Part shown: positions 47,984 to 56,738 of the stretch, in pieces
Layout: each line of letters begins with the position of its first letter
How positions within the stretch are numbered: the stretch's first letter is position 1
DNA from: Enterococcus alishanensis
Lineage (GTDB): Bacteria; Bacillota; Bacilli; Lactobacillales; Enterococcaceae
Direction: 5' to 3'
Length of the DNA stretch: 64,000 nt
NCBI RefSeq assembly: GCF_019218635.1
Contig: NZ_JAHUZB010000005.1
Coordinates: forward strand, 124,001-188,000
Notes under the pieces: generated by a model
What the model was told of the DNA's origin: nothing
Seen by the model: only the letters and a program-made list of their open reading frames with translations
Databases searched by the model: none
Position numbers and translations under genes: made by a program

Positions 47984-49840
47984 TTAAGCTAAACTGATTG
48001 CCAATAAATCTGATTCATTGGTTACTTCTTTTTCTGTCTCTAAAGAAGCCACGTTAAATTTATCATGGTTGGTGACTACATAAATTACTGTTGGATCAAA
48101 ACCTGCAGCTTCAATTTTTGCAATATCAAATTCAATTAGCAATTGACCTTTTTTCACTTGATCACCTGCTTGAACTTTTGGCGTAAAGCCATCACCTTGC
48201 ATTTGAACTGTATCAATCCCAATATGAAATAAAATTTCAGCACCACTATCTAACCGTAAGCCTAGTGCGTGACCTGTTTCAAAAACCATTGTAACTTCCG
48301 CATCAGCTGGTGCATACAACTTTCCTTCTTCAGGAAGAATACCGACACCGCTGCCTACCATACCACTAGAAAAAACTTCATCTTTTACTTCACTTAAAGG
48401 AATCACTTTACCAGTTAAAGGACTTGCTAACGTTTCAGTATAATCTGAAGATAAATTTGTTGGCATTTCAGTTTTTTCAACTGTTTCTTCCACTTTTGCA
48501 TCTTTAAAGAAGATTAAAGTAATGACAAATGACAACACAAAGGACAATCCTAAAACAACAAAGGCCCAAACTAAATTCATTGCATCAGAAGGATCAGCGT
48601 ACATTGTGATACTAGCAAGTCCGGGTCCCACCAAAGCAAAAGCTCGAATTGCTGTTAACCCAGCAACTGCACCGCCGATTAAACTGGATGCCATCACAGC
48701 ATATAATACCCGTTTGTGTAAAATGGTAACTCCATAAAGCGCCGGTTCAGTGATCCCAAACAAAGCAGAAATCCCAGCTGAAACTGCTGTAGCTTTTAGT
48801 TTTTTGTCTTTGGTTCTTAAACTAACAGCAAAACTAGCACCTGATTCAGAAATATTATGAGCTAACGATGCTGGTAAATATAGTAATTCCATTCCTAACT
48901 CACTCATTGAAGAGACAGCATAAGGAATCATTGCTTTGTGCATCCCAGTAACAACCATTAATGGTAAAACGGCCGCTAATAATCCAGTTGCTACCCAACC
49001 AAGTTGATTGTATAAAGCGACAATCACACCAGAGAAAATTGTCCCGATATTAAAACCTAATGGGCCTAAAATTAATAAAGCCACCGGTGCAGTAATTAAT
49101 AAACTCATCATTGGTACAAAGAAAATTCGAATTGATTTGAAAGAGTATTTAGTAAAGAATTTTTCCATTACTGCATAAAATAAAACGGTTAAAATTGCTG
49201 GAAAAACTTGTGAACCATAATCAATGTTTTCTATCCCAAAAGACAATAATGACGTGCCTTCAGTAATTAAAGCAGTCAAACTAGGTAAAATCATGACACC
49301 AACGACCGAAACAGCCACCAGTTCATTAACCTTCAATTTCCGTGCTGTTGTAATGGCTACTAAAATCGGTAAGAAATAAAGTGGTGCACCTCCGATTTGG
49401 TATAATACTTGGTAAGTTTGACTTTGATCACTCATTACGCCGACAAGTGATGCCAACAATAGTAATGAACGTAAAATCCCACCTCCAGCAATAGCTGGAA
49501 TTAATGGTTGGAAAACGGAAATAATAAAGTCTAAGATAACTGCGCCAATTTTTTGCTTTTCTTTGGGTCCGTCATCGTTACCGGTTGTACTTGCACCGTC
49601 ACCGATTAAATTTTTAACTTGATCAAAAACCTCTACTACTTCGTTACCAATAATTACTTGCAATTGAACGTTTTGGCGAACACCCATAACGCCATCAATT
49701 TTTCCTAACGCTTCTTCATTGGCTTTGCTTTTATCTTTTAACGTAAAACGTAATCTTGTAGAACAATGTTCTAAATGGGCAACATTTTCTTTGCCGCCGA
49801 TTTCTTCAACGATTTCTTTTGCGGTTTCTTGGTAATTCAT
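47984..49840 (-). CDS. bglP: Beta-glucoside PTS EIIBCA
   Basis: 618 residues with domain order B-C-A: EIIB about 1-85 (phospho-Cys26 in EHCSTRLRFTL), EIIC about 100-460 (AVLPLMVVTGMHKAMIPY, about ten helices), EIIA about 485-618 (His in ILFHIGIDTVQMQGDGF). It imports and phosphorylates aryl- or disaccharide beta-glucosides. First gene of bglP, GH1, licT; a RAT/terminator switch precedes it. Confidence 0.95.
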   Translation of the reverse strand: MNYQETAKEIVEEIGGKENVAHLEHCSTRLRFTLKDKSKANEEALGKIDGVMGVRQNVQLQVIIGNEVVEVFDQVKNLIGDGASTTGNDDGPKEKQKIGAVILDFIISVFQPLIPAIAGGGILRSLLLLASLVGVMSDQSQTYQVLYQIGGAPLYFLPILVAITTARKLKVNELVAVSVVGVMILPSLTALITEGTSLLSFGIENIDYGSQVFPAILTVLFYAVMEKFFTKYSFKSIRIFFVPMMSLLITAPVALLILGPLGFNIGTIFSGVIVALYNQLGWVATGLLAAVLPLMVVTGMHKAMIPYAVSSMSELGMELLYLPASLAHNISESGASFAVSLRTKDKKLKATAVSAGISALFGITEPALYGVTILHKRVLYAVMASSLIGGAVAGLTAIRAFALVGPGLASITMYADPSDAMNLVWAFVVLGLSFVLSFVITLIFFKDAKVEETVEKTEMPTNLSSDYTETLASPLTGKVIPLSEVKDEVFSSGMVGSGVGILPEEGKLYAPADAEVTMVFETGHALGLRLDSGAEILFHIGIDTVQMQGDGFTPKVQAGDQVKKGQLLIEFDIAKIEAAGFDPTVIYVVTNHDKFNVASLETEKEVTNESDLLAISLA

Positions 49841-49897
49841 ACGATTCCCTCATTTCTAAATTTTATTGCATTCACTTGGCCGAATGAATACAAAAAA

Positions 49898-49965
49898 GGC
49901 AGAACTTAAATAAATCGACATTACGCCCATAAAGAAACGTAATAACAACTTATTTAGGTCCTGCC
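49898..49965 (-). terminator. LicT-controlled leader terminator of bglP
   Basis: On the minus strand GGCAGGACCTAAATAA (from 49965) pairs with TTATTTAAGTTCTGCC (to 49898), with an inner ATTACG/CGTAAT stem, and TTTTTT follows. The 5' arm overlaps the RAT element, so antiterminator binding and terminator folding are mutually exclusive. Confidence 0.9.
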
Positions 49966-49985
49966 TGCATTACCAGTCACATGCC
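49957..49985 (-). promoter_or_regulatory. RAT element (LicT-binding RNA)
   Basis: A 29-nt minus-strand segment contains GTGACTGG and, after a short gap, GCAGGCAGGACC, matching the ribonucleic antiterminator pattern ACTG-N5-GCAGGCA..ACC. It overlaps the 5' arm of the bglP leader terminator. Confidence 0.85.
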
Positions 49986-50059
49986 TGTATCAATGTCTGT
50001 ATATTAGCATGGATTTTTTGAAAACGCAAACAGTTTTTTTGAAATAAATCAAAAAAGAA

Positions 50060-50084
50060 ATGGCACATGATTTTCACATGCCAT
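50060..50084 (-). terminator. Terminator after the ABC exporter operon
   Basis: Perfect 10-bp stem ATGGCACATG / CACATGCCAT-type arms (50060-50069, 50075-50084), 5-nt loop, then TTTCTTTTTTG on the minus strand just below the ATPase stop. Confidence 0.87.
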
Positions 50085-50089
50085 CCCTT

Positions 50090-50812
50090 TTACACTTCTA
50101 ACATTTTTTCCGCAATCATTCCTTCAGTTTCAATTCCGGCTGTCTCCAAATCAGAATAAATTTTGCCGTCTTTTAAAAAGATTACTTTTTTTGCACTGTT
50201 GGCAACTTTACTATCATGGGTAATCATTAAGATAGTGACACCTAATTCTTGATTGATTTTTTTGAAAATTGCTAAAACTTCTGCGCCAGCATTGCTGTCT
50301 AAGTTTCCCGTAGGTTCGTCTGCCATAATAATCTTAGGTTGATTTACTAGAGCGCGACAAATGGCTGTTCGCTGTTTTTCACCTACAGATAATTCTTGAG
50401 GAAATTTATTCAATAGTGGTCGCAAACGCAGTGTATCAATCAAACTAGCTAGATAATTTTCAGCTTCTTCTGGTGAACGTTTATCTAGAATCGCCGGGAG
50501 CAACATGTTTTCCCGAACGGTAATACTTTCCATCAACTGAAAATCCTGAAAGACAAAACCTAATTTCTTTCGGCGTATATCTGATAATTCGTCTTGATAG
50601 AGACTCCAAGTATTTTTTCCTTCAAAAAAGACTTCACCACTGGAGGGAAAATTGATTAGGCCTAGAATTTTCATTAAGGTAGTCTTCCCACAACCGGAGC
50701 GACCCATAATACTTATATAATCACCCTCATTAATCGTTAAATCTATGCCCTTTAAAACTTCCTGCTGATCATAATGATGAAAAATTTCTTTGGCTGTGAT
50801 AATTGCTGTCAT
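50090..50812 (-). CDS. MacB/LolD-like ABC transporter ATPase
   Basis: 240 residues: Walker A GRSGCGKTTLMK, Q-loop FVFQDFQLME, signature LSVGEKQRTAICRA and Walker B IIMADEPTGNLDSNAG. The signature VGE in place of GGQ is a mild variant. The group couples to FtsX-type permeases and exports peptides or lipids, or senses antimicrobials. Its ATG overlaps the permease stop by 4 bases. Confidence 0.92.
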   Translation of the reverse strand: MTAIITAKEIFHHYDQQEVLKGIDLTINEGDYISIMGRSGCGKTTLMKILGLINFPSSGEVFFEGKNTWSLYQDELSDIRRKKLGFVFQDFQLMESITVRENMLLPAILDKRSPEEAENYLASLIDTLRLRPLLNKFPQELSVGEKQRTAICRALVNQPKIIMADEPTGNLDSNAGAEVLAIFKKINQELGVTILMITHDSKVANSAKKVIFLKDGKIYSDLETAGIETEGMIAEKMLEV

Positions 50813-53241
50813 TTACTCACCCACTTCATTATTTGATTGCCAAACACTCGATAGACTAGATACCAAACGGCGGCGTAACAACTATCAACGATTATTATCC
50901 GCCAGAAAAATTGCAGACTTTCTTGTTGATTAAAAAATCTAATATTGGTCATAATGAAAATGAACACTATGCCAATTAGCCCCGCCATAATTAATGGTAG
51001 CCAGAAAAATAAACGCAATTGTTGATTCAAAATTTTTCGCCGTTCTTTTTCTCTTGCTCCTAAAAGTAGTAGTAAGTTTTGCTTTTCAGTCCAGAAATCT
51101 TTTTCACCTAAATACTTGGTCAACAACAAACTAAAGCTCAATAACAAACTGATAACTAATAAGAAGACTAGCACAATCATTTCTAGATTATTTTCATTTT
51201 TTACATCTATCTCTTGTTGATCCTTCCAATAATAAGGTTGGATTTTTTCATCCCAACGTCGGTCTGATGCATATTTTTGATCGATAAATTGTAGTTCATC
51301 AACCATTTTCTTCCCGTGATTGGTTTGAATAAGTACCAATTTCTGTTGTGTTTTAGGAAATGCCTCATCGGCTAAAACAACTAGATTTTCTTGTAATCCC
51401 CGTTGAAACATACCCGTCAGAATATTTCGTTCCTGACTTTTAATATCCCGCATTGGAAAGATTCGATCAATATCATTGGTATCATAAAAATCTAATGGTG
51501 TCCCGATTCTTAGCCGCGGTTCTTTACTACCAGGATCCCAATCAATTGGTTGTGCTGAGACATTTATTCCTTGCTGATAAACCACATGCCACTGGTTCCT
51601 TTTTAAATTTAAAGGTTGTTCTTTTTCACCAACCAATTTCCTTAATTTCTGATAAGTTGTTTCTGAAATTCCTATCTGCTGCCCTTGAATATACATAATC
51701 GGTCGGGCGACACCATAGATTTCTGGATCAGAATCTCCATCAACTGAAGTGATCGGTACCATCGGAAAAGTCAGTAGATTTCCTTGATATTTTTGACTTA
51801 TTTTTTCAAGTTGGGGCAATTCTTCATTATGAATCTTCGCCACAATATCATAAGGAAATAATTGATCCACTTGCACCATTTCACCAGTAATCAGTCGTGG
51901 TAACAAAAAACCTAAGCTAAAGACTTGTAACAAAATTAAGATAATAATCAAGTTTGCACTTTTTCGGAAGCGGTAAGTAAAATCATTGAAGGTTAAAAAA
52001 TGCTGTAAATAGTCTCGGCGTTTTTGTAACCATGCAATAAAAATTTTTAACAAGCCATTCACCAAGCCGATTAGCCCAATCGCTAAAGTAATCAGTACTA
52101 AGTATGTTTCGGCTGATTTTCGCCGGGCAAACCACCAAAAAGTAATACCTAAAAAAAGCAGACCAATCAATAACCAGATTATTTTCCCACGAAAATTAAT
52201 GCGTGCTACCTTCTGAGTACTTTTAGGCTTAAATTGTAACAATCGTAAGGTCTTTTCTTGATGAAAACCCAAAGTTATAACTGCCAAAAAAAGTTGAATC
52301 AAAATTGCTAAAAGATACGTCCAAAAATCCAAACGAATCAAAGGAAGGGTTACAATTATACCAACAACAACTGAAACACCAACACAAATCAAATACTCTC
52401 GAATCAACATCCACAAAAAGGTTTTACGGCGGATCCCTAAAAGAAACCATAATTCTCCATGATTTTCTTTAAAGGTTAAATACATCCCATTGATAAAGGT
52501 TAAAAATATAATCAATAATAAAACCAAAATACCACCAGACTCAATAAAAATCGGCAATAACCCAGTTTTATCAAATATACTTTGCTGACTTTGTCCCGCC
52601 GAAAAAGAACGGTACGAAAAAATTAACAATGCAATTGAAAGATACGAAACAAAATTAGCCGCTGACAAGATCAATAGATTTTGGCGGTAAAAGAAAAGAT
52701 TTTTATTAATAATCTGTTTAAACAAACTGGGATATTTTCCTTTAAAGGCTAATCGTTGTTCTTTATCCAGTTTTTCTGCTTTATTTTTACGGGTTTGCTC
52801 AGCATATTGCTGATCTCGTTCTTCTTTTCCTTCCAGATAACGCATTAAGAGAAATTCTAATAACGCCAAAATCGGCATTGGCAAAACTCCCGGGCTAGCT
52901 GTAAAGAATGAAAATTGTCCTAGGAAAAAGATGGCAAAAAATAAAGCAACATTTTTTATCATCGGTAAGATTTTAGTTTTTTTCCTAAAAGTCAAAACAA
53001 CAGCATCCAAAAAGCTGGCTATAATCACCAATATTAAAAAACCCGTGCCAATCTCTGCCTCGATTCCTACTGGAAATTGCGTTGTCCAAAAATGCGAGAA
53101 ATTTCCACTAGTTAGACTTTCTGTCCATAAACCAATCAAAGTAAATTTCCCAGTATTACCATTTATCACTGGTAAAAATAACCCTAAAACAAATAATAGA
53201 TAACCATTAACAATTGCTATTTTCCTCATTAATTTGCCCAC
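50809..53241 (-). CDS. Large FtsX-type ABC permease (bacteriocin/peptide exporter-like)
   Basis: 810 residues from a GTG at 53241 (GAGGAGG 7 nt upstream). N-terminal helices (about 10-130), a charged coiled-coil-like linker (about 140-170), two FtsX-like helix bundles (about 185-310 and 420-450, with a C-terminal group at 690-800) and a large extracellular domain (about 455-680). The architecture resembles permeases with bacteriocin-associated or BceB-like roles. Substrate unknown. With its ATPase it forms a two-gene operon with a perfect cre site in the leader. Confidence 0.82.
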   Translation of the reverse strand: MGKLMRKIAIVNGYLLFVLGLFLPVINGNTGKFTLIGLWTESLTSGNFSHFWTTQFPVGIEAEIGTGFLILVIIASFLDAVVLTFRKKTKILPMIKNVALFFAIFFLGQFSFFTASPGVLPMPILALLEFLLMRYLEGKEERDQQYAEQTRKNKAEKLDKEQRLAFKGKYPSLFKQIINKNLFFYRQNLLILSAANFVSYLSIALLIFSYRSFSAGQSQQSIFDKTGLLPIFIESGGILVLLLIIFLTFINGMYLTFKENHGELWFLLGIRRKTFLWMLIREYLICVGVSVVVGIIVTLPLIRLDFWTYLLAILIQLFLAVITLGFHQEKTLRLLQFKPKSTQKVARINFRGKIIWLLIGLLFLGITFWWFARRKSAETYLVLITLAIGLIGLVNGLLKIFIAWLQKRRDYLQHFLTFNDFTYRFRKSANLIIILILLQVFSLGFLLPRLITGEMVQVDQLFPYDIVAKIHNEELPQLEKISQKYQGNLLTFPMVPITSVDGDSDPEIYGVARPIMYIQGQQIGISETTYQKLRKLVGEKEQPLNLKRNQWHVVYQQGINVSAQPIDWDPGSKEPRLRIGTPLDFYDTNDIDRIFPMRDIKSQERNILTGMFQRGLQENLVVLADEAFPKTQQKLVLIQTNHGKKMVDELQFIDQKYASDRRWDEKIQPYYWKDQQEIDVKNENNLEMIVLVFLLVISLLLSFSLLLTKYLGEKDFWTEKQNLLLLLGAREKERRKILNQQLRLFFWLPLIMAGLIGIVFIFIMTNIRFFNQQESLQFFWRIIIVDSCYAAVWYLVYRVFGNQIMKWVSK

Positions 53242-53257
53242 TCATTCCCCTCCTCAC

Positions 53258-53271
53258 AGGAAACGCTTTCA
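53258..53271 (-). promoter_or_regulatory. Perfect cre site in the leader of the ABC exporter operon
   Basis: Minus strand TGAAAGCGTTTCCT matches the CcpA consensus TGWAARCGYTWNCW at all positions. It lies 16 nt before the GTG start, directly upstream of the SD, so it is probably downstream of the transcription start where CcpA acts as repressor or roadblock. Confidence 0.85.
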
Positions 53272-53520
53272 CTATGAGCTTACCACGTAAATTTATTAAA
53301 ACAAATGGTATTTTACCTACATTTAACTTTATTTTTACTAAAAAATTACATACTTACTTTATACTGAAAACAACGAAGGCAAATAGCTGAAATCTTAAGA
53401 TTCTCAAAAATCATAAGTAAAAAGAATAGCTAAATTTTTTAATTTGTGTCATAATAACAATGGAATTTCGTTATCAGCGTAATAGTTGCCTTTCGTTTAG
53501 ATCAAGAAAGGAGAATGAAT

Positions 53521-53670
53521 ATGACATTCTATAACACTGAATTAAAATATCGAGTAACACTAAATACTGATTTAAATCTATTTATTGTATTTAATGAAGC
53601 TGACGCAAACCAATTTGCGACTGGTGTTACTATCGAACAAGCAGTACAAGAACTAAAAAAAATCGCATAA
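53521..53670 (+). CDS. 49-residue protein of unknown function
   Basis: Starts at an ATG with AAAGGAG 8 nt upstream and ends TAA; a strong terminator follows within 45 bases, so it looks like a real monocistronic gene. It begins MTFYNTELKYRVTLN and ends QAVQELKKIA. No signal peptide, membrane helix or cysteine; net charge is near neutral. Beta-rich N-terminus (KYRVTLNTDLNLFIVF) and an amphipathic C-terminal helix are predicted by eye. Family not recognised. Confidence 0.7.
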   Translation: MTFYNTELKYRVTLNTDLNLFIVFNEADANQFATGVTIEQAVQELKKIA

Positions 53671-53711
53671 GGAGTGTAATTCTCACATGAACGATTCCAG
53701 TTCTATGTAAA

Positions 53712-53747
53712 GGCATCTACTGAAGACTAGCGGTAGATGCCTTTTTT
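53712..53747 (+). terminator. Terminator after the 49-residue gene
   Basis: Perfect 9-bp stem GGCATCTAC / GTAGATGCC with a 12-nt loop and TTTTTT. Confidence 0.92.
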
Positions 53748-53759
53748 GTTGTCCAAAAA

Positions 53760-53785
53760 AAACTGCCAAATAATTTTGACAGTTT
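53760..53785 (-). terminator. Terminator of the folate/GNAT operon
   Basis: Stem AAACTG.CAAA / TTTG.CAGTTT with one mismatch, and TTTTTT on the minus strand below the GNAT stop. Confidence 0.8.
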
Positions 53786-54306
53786 TACTTTACTAAATTT
53801 TTCACCATGATTAAATCTGTCTGCGGATCATCCCCCATTACAAAAGTATGGGCAGAAAAATATTCAAATCCTAGTGACTCATAAAAGGCCCGAGCTTTTG
53901 GATTTTGATCCCATACTCCTAACCAAATAATTTCTTTTCCTTGTTTTCGTGCCATATCAATTGCTGTTTCAATTAAAAAGCGTCCTAAGCCGTGACGTTT
54001 AAATTGACTTAAAATATAGATTCGTTCCACTTCTAAGCCATTATCTAGGATGCTTTCAGTTTGAGTAGAGCCAACATTTAATTTTAAATAGCCAGCTAGC
54101 TGTTCTTCAAAATATATAAAATAAAAAGTTGACTCAGAATTAGTCAATTCATCCGTCAATTTTTCAATTGTATAAGCTTCAGACAGATAAGCTTTCATAT
54201 TTTCAGCAGTATTTCCTGCAGCAAAAGTATCAGTGAAGGTTGTTATACTTAGTTCTTGTAAAATCTTCACATCTGAAACTGTCATTTTTTTTAGTTTTTT
54301 TGTCAT
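53785..54306 (-). CDS. GNAT-family N-acetyltransferase
   Basis: 173 residues. Acetyl-CoA-binding motif A is visible as VERIYILSQFKRHGLGRFLI, motif B as NPKARAFYESLGFEYFS. It resembles YjaB/PaiA-type enzymes (small molecule or polyamine acetylation); the PaiA-like segment FFAGNTAEN-type start (FTDTFAAGNTAENM) supports that. It is the last gene of the folate operon, 16 bases after folP, probably as a co-transcribed passenger. Confidence 0.87.
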   Translation of the reverse strand: MTKKLKKMTVSDVKILQELSITTFTDTFAAGNTAENMKAYLSEAYTIEKLTDELTNSESTFYFIYFEEQLAGYLKLNVGSTQTESILDNGLEVERIYILSQFKRHGLGRFLIETAIDMARKQGKEIIWLGVWDQNPKARAFYESLGFEYFSAHTFVMGDDPQTDLIMVKNLVK

Positions 54307-54322
54307 ACTGATTCCCCCAAAA

Positions 54323-55102
54323 TTAATCCACTAGACTTCTCCATGTTTTCAAAGCTTGTTTCATCCCAAACACATTGTGGACTCGGACAATTTCGATCCC
54401 TTGATTTAACAAAAAGAGTGAAGCCGTCACTGAACCAAAATCCCGCTGATCTGCTTGTTCTTCTCCCGTCAAGTGACCAATCGTCCGTTTGCGAGAAATC
54501 CCATACAAGATAGGGTAATTTTCAAAACGATATTTTTCAGGGTACCGCACCAACTCAATATTTTCTGCCGCTGATTTGCCAAAACCCACACCGGGATCAA
54601 AACAAATATTCGCCAGTGAAATCCCGACTTTTTCGCATAATGCAATTTTCTCAGCATAAAAATCAGCCAATCCTACAGCCAAGCTTTGTGAATTTCTTTT
54701 TCTCGAATGCATAATAATTATTTTGACTTCAGGATATTTCGCTAAGGTTTCTGCCATATCAGGCGTATCCAAACCTTTTATATCATTGATGATGCTTGCT
54801 CCTGCTTGAATAGCCCCTTTAGCAACCTCAGGAAAATAAGTATCCACTGAGATTGGTACCGCCAAACTTTTTAATCCTTCAATTACAGGTATAATTCTCG
54901 CTAATTCAATTTCTGGCGACACTTCCTGATATCCCGGGCGAGTCGATTGACCACCAATATCTAAAATATCTGCACCATCAGCTACTAATTGCTTCCCGTG
55001 GGCAATGGCCGCAGCCACATCACTATATTTTCCACCGTCAGAAAATGAATCTGGAGTAACATTCACAATCCCCATAATTTGATCTTTTTTTGTAAAATCC
55101 AT
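54323..55102 (-). CDS. folP: Dihydropteroate synthase
   Basis: 259 residues. Joins hydroxymethyl-dihydropterin diphosphate with p-aminobenzoate; the sulfonamide target. Signature motifs: MGIVNVTPDSFSDGGKY, DIGGQSTRPGYQEV, and the C-terminal VRVHNVFGMKQAL; pterin-pocket Asp/Asn residues are in ISVDTYFPEVA and IINDIKG. Its start is 3 bases after the NTPase gene. Confidence 0.95.
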   Translation of the reverse strand: MDFTKKDQIMGIVNVTPDSFSDGGKYSDVAAAIAHGKQLVADGADILDIGGQSTRPGYQEVSPEIELARIIPVIEGLKSLAVPISVDTYFPEVAKGAIQAGASIINDIKGLDTPDMAETLAKYPEVKIIIMHSRKRNSQSLAVGLADFYAEKIALCEKVGISLANICFDPGVGFGKSAAENIELVRYPEKYRFENYPILYGISRKRTIGHLTGEEQADQRDFGSVTASLFLLNQGIEIVRVHNVFGMKQALKTWRSLVD

Positions 55103-55105
55103 TGA

Positions 55106-55687
55106 TCAATCTCCTTTGATTTTCAGCAATATTTTTTTTAGCGCTTGAATTCTTGGACTATAATGTGCTCTTTCAAAGTCGGTCATTTCAGCCAAAGTTT
55201 TATTTAGTGCAGGAATTTTTATAATCGAATCAAAACCATAGCCCATAGTCCCTTTTGGTGGGACGATTTCTCCCACTAGACTGGCTTCACTGGTCAGATA
55301 ATTGCTCTCATCCATTAAATAAACCAGTGTGGCTTTTAATGTGACTTTTTTTGAAGTTTTCGTATTTTGAAATAAAGCCAAAATTTCTTGATTTTGATCT
55401 AACGGATCACTACTTTTGAAAAAACGCTGCGTCTTCAAGCCTAAAATTTCAGGAAAGGCGACCAATTCTAAACCACCATCATCCGCTAAAACTGGTTGTT
55501 TCAGTTTCGCTTGATAAAACTTGGCTTTTAAGTAGGCATTCTCAAAATAAGTCTGTCCTGCTTCTTGTGGTTTTTCAGCAATCTGCGAGTATTTTTGATA
55601 AGATACTAAGGAAATATTTGAATCATAAATGCCTTGCTGCATCTCTAGTAATTTTCCTTGATTATTGGTAGCGACTATTATTTCCAT
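55106..55687 (-). CDS. RdgB/HAM1 (Xtp)-like nucleotide pyrophosphatase in the folate operon
   Basis: 193 residues of the ITPase fold. The N-terminal ATNNQGKLLEM and metal-binding LADDGGLE are kept. The purine-specificity elements are changed: the usual PGVYSARY is LGLKTQRFF, GFGYDP is GYGFDS, and SHRA..A is YSPRIQA. The gene overlaps folE by one base and precedes folP. Lactobacillus plantarum has a comparable xtp gene in its folate cluster. It may remove diphosphate from dihydroneopterin triphosphate, the step not otherwise encoded here; this is inferred. Confidence 0.82.
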   Translation of the reverse strand: MEIIVATNNQGKLLEMQQGIYDSNISLVSYQKYSQIAEKPQEAGQTYFENAYLKAKFYQAKLKQPVLADDGGLELVAFPEILGLKTQRFFKSSDPLDQNQEILALFQNTKTSKKVTLKATLVYLMDESNYLTSEASLVGEIVPPKGTMGYGFDSIIKIPALNKTLAEMTDFERAHYSPRIQALKKILLKIKGD

Positions 55688-56250
55688 TACTTAAGCGCCT
55701 GTAAAAAATCTTGTTTCCAATCACGATCTTCTTTAAAAATTCCAGTATAATGGTAAGTCTTCGTCAAACTATGGGGCGTTTTTGCGCCACGAATAGTCAT
55801 ACACATATGTTCAGCCTCAATTGCAATGGCGATACCTTGATTAGGAATATTAGCAGCCAATTTTTCTGCAATCATCACAGTCAAATCTTCTTGGACGCTT
55901 GGACGTTTTGAGCAATAATCCACTAGTCTCGGAATTTTACTTAGACCAATCACTTTGCCACCAGCTGGAACATAGGCTAAGTGAACTTTGCCATAAAATG
56001 GTAACAAATGATGCTCACACATCGAATAAAACTGAATATTTTTCACTAAAACCATATCGTCTTCATTTTTGCTATCAAACAATTTATAGTCATCAAATGC
56101 TGGTGTCATCAGTCCACTAAAAATTTCCTGATACATTTTTGCTACCCGTTTCGGAGTTTCTAATAAACCAGTCCGTTCTGGATCTTCACCGATAGCTGTT
56201 AATATTTCTTTCACTGCATTTTCAATAATTTGTTCTTTTTCGCTGTCCAT
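55687..56250 (-). CDS. folE: GTP cyclohydrolase I (FolE1)
   Basis: 187 residues from the ATG at 56250; an ATG at 56259 directly abuts the SD AAAGGA, so the second is preferred. First committed step of folate synthesis. Zinc ligands: Cys/His in YSMCEHHLLPF and Cys in EHMCMTIRG; the substrate loop GKVIGLSKIPRLVD is intact. Its stop overlaps the start of the NTPase gene by one base. Confidence 0.95.
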   Translation of the reverse strand: MDSEKEQIIENAVKEILTAIGEDPERTGLLETPKRVAKMYQEIFSGLMTPAFDDYKLFDSKNEDDMVLVKNIQFYSMCEHHLLPFYGKVHLAYVPAGGKVIGLSKIPRLVDYCSKRPSVQEDLTVMIAEKLAANIPNQGIAIAIEAEHMCMTIRGAKTPHSLTKTYHYTGIFKEDRDWKQDFLQALK

Positions 56251-56252
56251 CT

Positions 56253-56738
56253 CTACCATTCCTTTGTGCTTAGTTTCACTTCATTTTGATTGCCTGATGC
56301 GTTAATCCAATAATCAATCGGTTCTCCCAAGAGGTTCTTTTCTCGATAAATATCTTTCAAAGGAATTAAAACAAAAGAACGTTTAGTTAATTCCACGTGG
56401 GGGATTTTCAATATCGGTAGATCAATCTTTTCATCACCGTATAATAAAATATCAATATCTAGCGTTCGTGGTCCCCAATGAATCATCCGTTGACGTCCCA
56501 AGTCTGCCTCCACTTGATGAATAGCTGTCAATAATTCCTCAGGTGTTAAGCTCGTTTCCACCAAAATTGCACCGTTTAGAAAATCATCTTGCACCACATC
56601 TCCATAAGGTTTCGTCTCGTATAACTTAGAAGAGGCCAATAAAGAAATGTCGGATCTTTCTGCCAGTAGTGTTCGACCTTTTTTTAAGGTAGCTAAAGAA
56701 TCACCTAGGTTGCTACCAAAAGCTAAATAACTAAGCAT
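56253..56738 (-). CDS. folK: Hydroxymethyl-dihydropterin pyrophosphokinase (HPPK)
   Basis: 161 residues from the ATG at 56738, overlapping folB by 8 bases. Adds diphosphate to 6-hydroxymethyl-dihydropterin. Motifs: AFGSNLGDSLATL at the N-terminus and GPRTLDIDILLYGD with the two Mg-binding Asp; PHVELTKRSFVLIPL follows. Length is typical for the single-domain enzyme. Confidence 0.95.
   Translation of the reverse strand: MLSYLAFGSNLGDSLATLKKGRTLLAERSDISLLASSKLYETKPYGDVVQDDFLNGAILVETSLTPEELLTAIHQVEADLGRQRMIHWGPRTLDIDILLYGDEKIDLPILKIPHVELTKRSFVLIPLKDIYREKNLLGEPIDYWINASGNQNEVKLSTKEW

Noticed and set aside
53687-53710. Seven-codon ORF after the 49-residue gene, possibly a second leader peptide
   Set aside because: Its GGAG is about 12 nt from the ATG, no regulatory codon run is present, and nothing is transcribed downstream of the terminator on this strand.
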